Shown piece after piece: positions 58,000-64,000 of a stretch of 64,000 nucleotides of DNA (its first letter is position 1; each line of letters opens with the position of its first letter). Source of the stretch: Eurosta solidaginis (Eukaryota; Arthropoda; Insecta; Diptera; Tephritidae). Position numbers and translations under genes: made by a program. The notes beneath the pieces are model-generated. The model was given only the letters and a program-made list of their open reading frames with translations, ran no database searches and had not been told where the DNA came from. The stretch covers positions 196,043,477 through 196,107,476 of the forward strand of contig NC_090322.1 of assembly GCF_040869045.1 (NCBI RefSeq), given 5' to 3'.

Positions 58000-58205
58000 T
58001 TTCGATAACATTCCGATCATTTTTTGATAGCATATCGATGAAGAGTCGATAACTTTTTCATAAAAAATTAATCATATTTCGATAAGAAAGCGATAATTTG
58101 TTTCTTAACAAATCGATAACAAACTTGGAACACTTTAGTAAATTTTCGATAGAAAATCGATAATTTTTTGAAAACATATCTTATTCTTTTCGATAACCGA
58201 ATTTT
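58000..58205. repeat. CGATAA-type degenerate repeat cluster, locus 3
   Basis: About ten CGATA-containing words occur, for example TTTTCGATAACATTCCGATC and AAATCGATAACAAAC. Spacing is again near 20 bases. Confidence 0.6.
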
Positions 58206-58309
58206 TAAACAACTCGCTTGCTTTGTTTTTGTTTTCCAATTGAAATATTTTTTTAAGCGAGCAGAAAAAATTTTGATCGCTTAGAAAAAAACCGTATACT
58301 TACATCACT

Positions 58310-59790
58310 GGCGCTACACCATTTAATCGATTATGGCCGTCCAACAAGGCACGCCAGTCGCTTCTTCGCTGGTTTAACTGGCGCCAATTGTTCCCACCAA
58401 ACAAATTCAAGCCTTTTTTCACCTGGTTCTTCCAGCGGAGTTGGGGCCGCCCTCTTCCTATGCTTCCCGCCTATGGAAGCTGATAAAAATACTTTCCAAG
58501 CCGGATTGCCATCTGTCATTCGCATAATATGGCTTTGCCAGCGCAGCCGCTCTGTTTTATTTCGCTGGACTATGTTGATGTCTGCGTAAAGCTCGTATAT
58601 ATTAAATCTTGTTCAGTTTTTTGCGTTGCCGACGCGTAGAGGCGCATAAATCTTTCGAAGAATTTTTTTCAAACACTCCCACAGCCGCCTCATCTGATGT
58701 TGTTATGGTCCATGCTTCTGCACCACAAAGCAGGACGGCTAGGATAAGTGATTTGAAGAGAATGATTTTCGTTTGCCGAGAGAGGAATTTACTTCTTGCA
58801 ATTGCCTACCTATTCTAAAGTAGAATTATTGGAAAGACTGAATCTTCGCTGGATTTCAGAGCTGATGTGGTTTGTGTTAATTCTGATTTTCAAATAAACG
58901 AAGTCCTTTACTATTTCGAGATTATGGCTGTCAAGAGTGGTACCGTTTGCAATGCGCAAATGCGCTGACTCGTTGCTCGATGACAGCAGGCACTTTTTTG
59001 TCCTCATTCACCATTGGCGGCCACCGTGGTGTGATGGTAGCGTGCTCCGCCTATCACACCGTATGCCCTGGGTTCAACTCCCGGGCAAAGCAACATCAAA
59101 ATTTTAGAAATAAGATTTTTCAATTAGAAGAAAATTTTTCTAAGCGGGGTCGCCCCTCGGCAGTGTCTGGCAAGCGCTCCGATTGTATTTCTGCCATGAA
59201 AAGCTCTCAGTGAAAACTCATCTGCCTTGCAGATGCCGTTCGGAGTCGGCATAAAACATGTAGGTCCCGTCCGGCCAATTTGTAGGGAAAAATCAAGAGG
59301 AGCACGACGCAAATTGGAAGAGAAGCTCGGCCTTAGATCTCTTCGGAGGTTATCGCGCCTTACATTTTTATTTTTCACCATTAAACCCATCTTTTCCATA
59401 TCTTTTTGATATCAATGTCATGAGCCTATGCCAGTATTTGCACACATTTATAGAATATTGTTCCAGAGCGGTAAAGTTCTGACGCTATTATAATTTTCTC
59501 CAGCATCAAATTAAAGCAATCGCATGATAGGGGGTAACCACGTTTGAAACCTCGTTTATTTTCGAACGCCTCGGAGAGGTCCTTCCCTAGTCTGACTGAA
59601 TTGATGGTGTATAAGTCTTGTGGGGAAAGCAAATTCAGTCGAAGGCGACTTTAAAATCGATGAAGAGGTGATGTGTGTCAAATTTTTTATATTTAACAGG
59701 AGAGCAGACGCACTGTTAAGGTCCAATCAGCCGATTCATGGTGGGCTTCAATATTTCACACAATGCGCTTGACAGCATCTTATATAAAAA
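58310..59790 (-). pseudogene. RTE-type LINE remnant, split by a SINE
   Basis: From high to low coordinates: THHLFIDFKVAFD (RT motif A, about 59680); GFKRGYPLSCDCFNLMLEKI and GTIFYKCVQILAYAHDIDI (about 59560-59420), where the catalytic YADD reads AHDI and is disabled. A SINE at 59016-59373 interrupts. Then comes ANGTTLDSHNLEIVKDFVYL and EIQRRFSLSN (59007-58810), RTE-like downstream sequence, and finally GRPQLRWKNQVKKGLNLFGG with WRALLDGHNRL near 58480-58330, the RTE C-terminus. No endonuclease is present. Frameshifts divide the parts. Confidence 0.75.
59016..59373 (+). mobile_element. SINE, full length, inside the RTE LINE
   Basis: GGCGGCCACCGTGGTGTGAT head, GGTTCAACTCC B-box variant, body and GCCTTACATTTTTA tail. 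The 9-bp duplication TTCACCATT lies at 59007-59015 and 59374-59382. The hairpin CATCTGC-CTT-GCAGATG is at 59219-59235. Confidence 0.9.
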
Positions 59791-59850
59791 ATCTTAACTT
59801 ATCGATTACTCATCGCTAACATTCGTTATCGATAGAAAATTAACAAACCC
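59785..59850. repeat. CGATAA-type repeat, locus 4 (short)
   Basis: TTATCGATTACTCATCGCTA and CGTTATCGATAGAAAATT: a short patch of the same texture at the edge of the RTE remnant. Confidence 0.4.
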
Positions 59851-60094
59851 ATAACAGTTGAGAGCTTATCATTCCGCTTCGGCTTTGCTTTTGAATTCGG
59901 CTTTGACTCTTACCTTTCCTTTCTTCTGTCCCCCCTTTTTTTAATTTATTTATTTATTTATTCAAAAGCTAAAATTATAATATGAAATTATAATATAGCT
60001 ATAAAGCCATAGCAGCAAGGGCCTTAGGCTAATTAATACGTAATGCTTATAGCTAATACTTAATCTATATTTTACAAGCTTTTAAACTAATAGT

Positions 60095-60457
60095 GGCGGT
60101 CACCGTGGTGTGATGGGTAGCGTGCTCCGCCTATCACACCGTATGCCCTGGGTTCAACTCCCGGGCAAAGCAACATCAAAATTTTAGAAATAAGATTTTT
60201 CAATTAGAAGAAAATTTTTCTAAGCGGGGTCGCCCCTCGGCAGTGTTTGGCAAGCACTCCGGGTGTATTTCTGCCATGAAAAGCTCTCAGTGAAAACTCA
60301 TCTGCTTTGCAGATGCCATTCGGAGTCGGCATAAAACATGTAGGTCCCGTCCGGCCAATTTGTAGGGAAAATCAAGAGGAGCACGACGCAAATTGGAAGA
60401 GAAGCTCGGCCTTAGATCTCTTCGGAGGTTATCGCGCCTTACATTTATTTTTTTTTT
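60095..60457 (+). mobile_element. SINE, full length, in the I-clade LINE 3' region
   Basis: The 14-bp duplication TTTAAACTAATAGT is at 60081-60094 and 60458-60471. The head has one extra G after GTGATGG, in the A-box region. It has a T-rich tail. The strand is opposite to the LINE. Confidence 0.92.
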
Positions 60458-62764
60458 TTTAAACTAATAGTAATGGTTAATTTTAAGGTATATTTTATGC
60501 TAAGCTAAAAGGAGTATTAAATATTGAAGTAAAGATGAGTTTATTTTAAGAATTGAGTTACAGATTTTATATTTATGTCAGTGGGATCAGATAAACAATC
60601 TAATATATTATGATTCGTAAATATTTTTTGTCTATCGTATCTGAATTTAGTACAATGTAAAAGAAGGTGGTCAATAGAGGCTATTGTTGAACAATTACAA
60701 AATTTACATAAGTTTGAATAACTTCTATCCATAAGGTATTGGTGTGTCACTCGAGTATGCCCTAATCTTAATCGGATATATTTGATCAAATCCAGTCGTT
60801 TTAAATTATGTTGTCCTATACGGGAAATTTTATTTATTACGCTGTTTTTATGAGGGTTAGATCTTTTGTACCAGTTTGAAGTTTTATTGAAACTAGAAAT
60901 GTTGACTTTTTGTAGTTTTGTTTTCAATAATCTTATAATATCTGCGTTGTTAATGTTTTTATTAAGAAGGTAGGTGATTTGTGAGCTTCTTTAGCGATCT
61001 TGGCGGCGAATTCATTACCAATAATATTTACATGCCCGGGTACCCAAAGTAGAATAAATTTTGGGAAAGTATTGATTAAAATTGTTCTTATTTGATTCGA
61101 ATAAAAATTTGTGTTATTTACATTTTTAACGGAACTGATAGCTCCAAGTGAATCAGTGCAAATAATATACATAGTTACTGTTGTTATTTTTTATTAACAA
61201 TAATGCTTCGAGAATAGCTACTATTTCAGCCGAGTAGACAGAACTATACTCAGGGAGTATGCCTACTTTTAAAATGGGTTTGCTTGTTGTAATGCTGAAT
61301 GTAATGCTCTCATGTCAAATTTGATCCATCAGTGTATATAAATTTATAGTTTTTGTATCTATTCCGAATAAAATTTAATTTACTGCGGTAGATCTCTGGG
61401 GCTGTGTCTGATTTCATAAAATAACTTAGGCTGTCGTCAATGTATTCGTCATTTAAAAACCACTGAGGGTATCTTTCAGTAACTGATTTTGAAGCTATAT
61501 ATGGTATGCCTATCTTTTTACATAACTCAATACATTTTTGTATAGCGAATTTATATGTTGGTGCTTTTTTTGAGGAATCTATTCTCTTGACAATATTTGA
61601 AAGAAGTTTATTGTTTTGCAGTAAGATTTTAAAGAGTTTAATTGTTGAAAATAATAAACGATTTTCTATTGGTGATATTTTTGATTCAAACATTAAATTG
61701 CTTATATTTGTTGTGCGGTAGGTTCCGAGTGCCAATCTTATAGCTGAGTGATATATGGATTTGACCTGTCTAAGAGAAGAAGATGCTTCATAACCATATA
61801 AAAATAAAGAATAATCAATCTTTGACATCAGTAATGCATTGACTATACCTATGAGGTTTAGTGGATTACAGTTATAACTATTGCTGGAGAGGCATTTTAC
61901 TATATTTAAGCTATCGTTAAGGGATTTTTTAAGTTTAATAATATGACTTCTCCAGTTATATCTTTTATTAAAAACAACGCCAAGTATTTTTAGTTCCTCA
62001 ACGCTAGGTATGGGAATGTTATTTACTTTTATGTTCACTATGCAATTTTTCTTACGGCATATATGTATTTGTTTACATTTTTCTGGGGATAATTTCGCTC
62101 CTGTGTAATCGCACCAAGTGGATATATCATTGTACAAATTATTAAGTTCAATTGATTGGTTTTTGTTTTTGTTAGGTTTTATAATCAGAAGAAAATCGTC
62201 AGCATAGGCACAAAAGCTTATTTCTTTATGAATTGAAATCACATCGCAAAGTTTATTATATGCCACAAGGAAAAGAACCACGGATAATGGTGAACCTTGT
62301 GGTATGCCATTTTCGATATTGTAAGGTTGCGAGCAGAGCGATTGAACACGAACTCTAATTTTTCTATTGGACATAAAATTCTTTACATAATTCATTATTT
62401 TTCTACCTACTTTCCATTTTTGTAGTTGATCTACTCCTATCCTATCAAATGCTTTTTTAAAATCCAAAGATAGAATAGAGATATGACTATGTGATGACAA
62501 AGAATTGTTTACTAAATAATCTATATATACTAAGTTGTTCGAAACAGACTGTCCCATTTTAAACCCAGTTTGATGACTATGTAAGAAGTTTTTATTGTTT
62601 AAATACCACCAAAGTCTATTTGCTACAATTTTATCCATTACTTTTGAAATACACGAATTTAAACAAATTGGTCTATATGAACTTATTTCTGTTTTATTTG
62701 CATTGGGCTTCAATATGGGAATGACAATGCTGGTTTTAAAAATTTGGGGGGCATAATTATTGAG

Positions 62765-63128
62765 GCCACCGTGGTGTGATGGTAGCGTGCTCCGCCTACC
62801 ACACCGGATGCCCTGGGTTCAAACCCCGGGCAAAGCAACATCAAAAATTTTAGAAATAAGGTTTTTTAATTAGAAGAAAATTTTTCTAAGCGGGGTCGCC
62901 CTTCGGCAGTGTTTGGCAAGCGCTCCGGGTGTATTTCTGCCATGAAAAGCTCTCAGTGAAAACTCATCTGCCTTGCAGATGCCGTTCGGAGCGGCATAAA
63001 ATCATGTAGGTCCCGTCCGGCCAATTTGTAGGGAAAATCAAGAGGAGCACGACGCAATTTGGAAGAGAAGCTCGGCCTTAGATCTCTTCGGAGGTTATCG
63101 CGCCTTACATTTATTTTTATTTTTTATT
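62765..63128 (+). mobile_element. SINE, full length, in the I-clade LINE RT frame
   Basis: The 11-bp duplication TAATTATTGAG is at 62754-62764 and 63129-63139. The B box GGTTCAAACC at 62816-62825 is the best preserved in the window. It splits the ORF2 frame between the linker and the first RT motifs. Confidence 0.93.
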
Positions 63129-64000
63129 TAATTATTGAGAATGTTGTTAAATAGTTCTAATAACCTTAGTTTGACGCATTTGGGTAAGTTTGAGATCATA
63201 GGATACGAAATTCGATCTTGGCCTGGAGTTGTCCCAGTTAGTTTGTTTAAGGCCATTTCCAACTCAATATAAGTTATTTCTTTTTCAATGATGGAAGCTT
63301 CTTTGCTAACTGCTGTTGTGTGTGATGACGGAATAGAACTTTTAGCAGCACGATATGAATTTGAAAAATTTATGTCTAAGGCTTCTTCTGACCAAGTCTT
63401 CGCAAATTCTTCAGCAATTAAATTTTTGGCTATAATGTTTACTGATTGGTTATATAGGGGTGTAATACAATGGATGGCTTTTGGCTTATGAAGGCCGCAA
63501 AATGTTCTAATGTTTGACCAAATTTGGCTTGAAGAAGAACTCGGACTGATTTGACTTGTAAATTCATTAATAGATTCGGCCTTAGCCTTTTTTATTTCTC
63601 TTTTGAGCTTAGAATTAGCCTTCTTGTAGTTGATAATATTGGTATTCGAAATATTATGCTTAAGTACGTTGAAGAGTCTGTTTTTTTCCTTTTTTAGATT
63701 ATTAAGATTGTCATTCCACCATGGTACATATTTTTTATTTTTCAAATTGGTTTGTGAAATTGCTTCATTGGCAGAGGTCAAGATAATGCGATGTATATTA
63801 GCACATTCTTTGTTAATATTACTGCTAACTGGGCGTTCTAAACTAACTTTTTCTGCCCTTGCCGCAAATTTAGGCAAGTGAGTACTTTTTAATTTAAATT
63901 TTGGTTCGTTTTTATAGAAAAAAGTGTTTGCTGATTTAAAAAGCTCCATAAAAATGGGGAAGTGGTCGCTGGAATATGTTGAACTGGCTGTATGCCAAGT

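Larger units (their letters stand above)
59940..64000 (-). pseudogene. I-clade LINE, ORF2 (endonuclease end, RT, RNase H), runs off the edge
   Basis: On the minus strand: YSSDHFPIF at the right edge is the last endonuclease motif, so the frame continues beyond the window. Next come the linker and GQDRISYPMI up to 63140, then a SINE insertion. After it follow the RT motifs SSYRPICLNSC, HQTGFK, ILSLDFKKAFDRI, IPQGSPLS and CAYADDFLLI (about 62200). Then RNase H: FIYTDGSN at 61325, TDSLGAISS at 61150 and WVPGHVNIIGNEFAA at 61040. The tail is RLGHTRVTHQYL with CKFC...HLLLHC, ending at 60541. Three frameshifts near 61308, 61165 and 60930 disable RNase H. The RT part alone is an open frame of over 460 codons. 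An AAATAAAT-type tail is at 59945-59965. Confidence 0.9.

Overview
The window is AT-rich repetitive DNA from an insect, most likely a fly and probably a tephritid-like fruit fly. The insect/dipteran part rests on the mix of element families (Transib, I, Jockey-like and RTE LINEs, BEL/Pao and Ty3/gypsy pieces) and on one TATA-driven secreted serine-protease homologue. The tephritid part is only an impression from the style of the repeats. No bacterial features occur: no operons, no CRISPR, no rRNA or tRNA genes. Nearly every long reading frame belongs to a decayed mobile element. The only convincing intact host gene is at 42264-43073 (+).

Layout. 1-2045: a broken Transib/RAG1-type transposase on the minus strand. 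4555-4800: the first of four clusters of CGATAA-type repeats. 6043-7670, 16029-17445 and 31213-33243: three copies of an element with palindromic CAGCTGAG ends and internal ~130-bp tandem units; the first is flanked by 69-bp direct repeats. 8787-9149 and ten other places: a tRNA-derived SINE family. 10330-11580, 18485-18965, 30515-30800, 43310-43830, 54470-55170 and 57280-57670: LINE fragments. 11970-13740: a ~200-bp-arm inverted repeat next to a 117-bp satellite array. 20170-22030: a 1.9-kb degenerate GAAACYG-type repeat.

34016-41785 holds a Jockey-like LINE whose endonuclease domain is split by about 4 kb of T-rich unexplained DNA. 42193-43217 is the host protease-homologue gene. 46535-46830 is a gypsy RNase H scrap. 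47375-49321 is a tandem ~440-bp array inserted as a block with a 16-bp target duplication. 50344-51500 is a BEL/Pao gag-protease fragment carrying a 48-bp-periodic hairpin. 30870-33477, 51867-53769 and 55914-56553 are three copies of a DNA transposon with ~0.4-kb inverted termini and an 8-bp target duplication; the middle one encodes a broken protein of unknown family. 58310-59790 is an RTE LINE and 59940-64000 an I-clade LINE. Three SINEs with clear target duplications have landed in or beside these two LINEs.

The genes do not form a pathway; the region reads as nested insertions. Relative ages can be read from the nesting: LINEs and the long-TIR transposon are older, while the SINEs and the CAGCTGAG element copy at 31213 came later. 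All family assignments were made by eye from translated motifs and have not been checked by database search.
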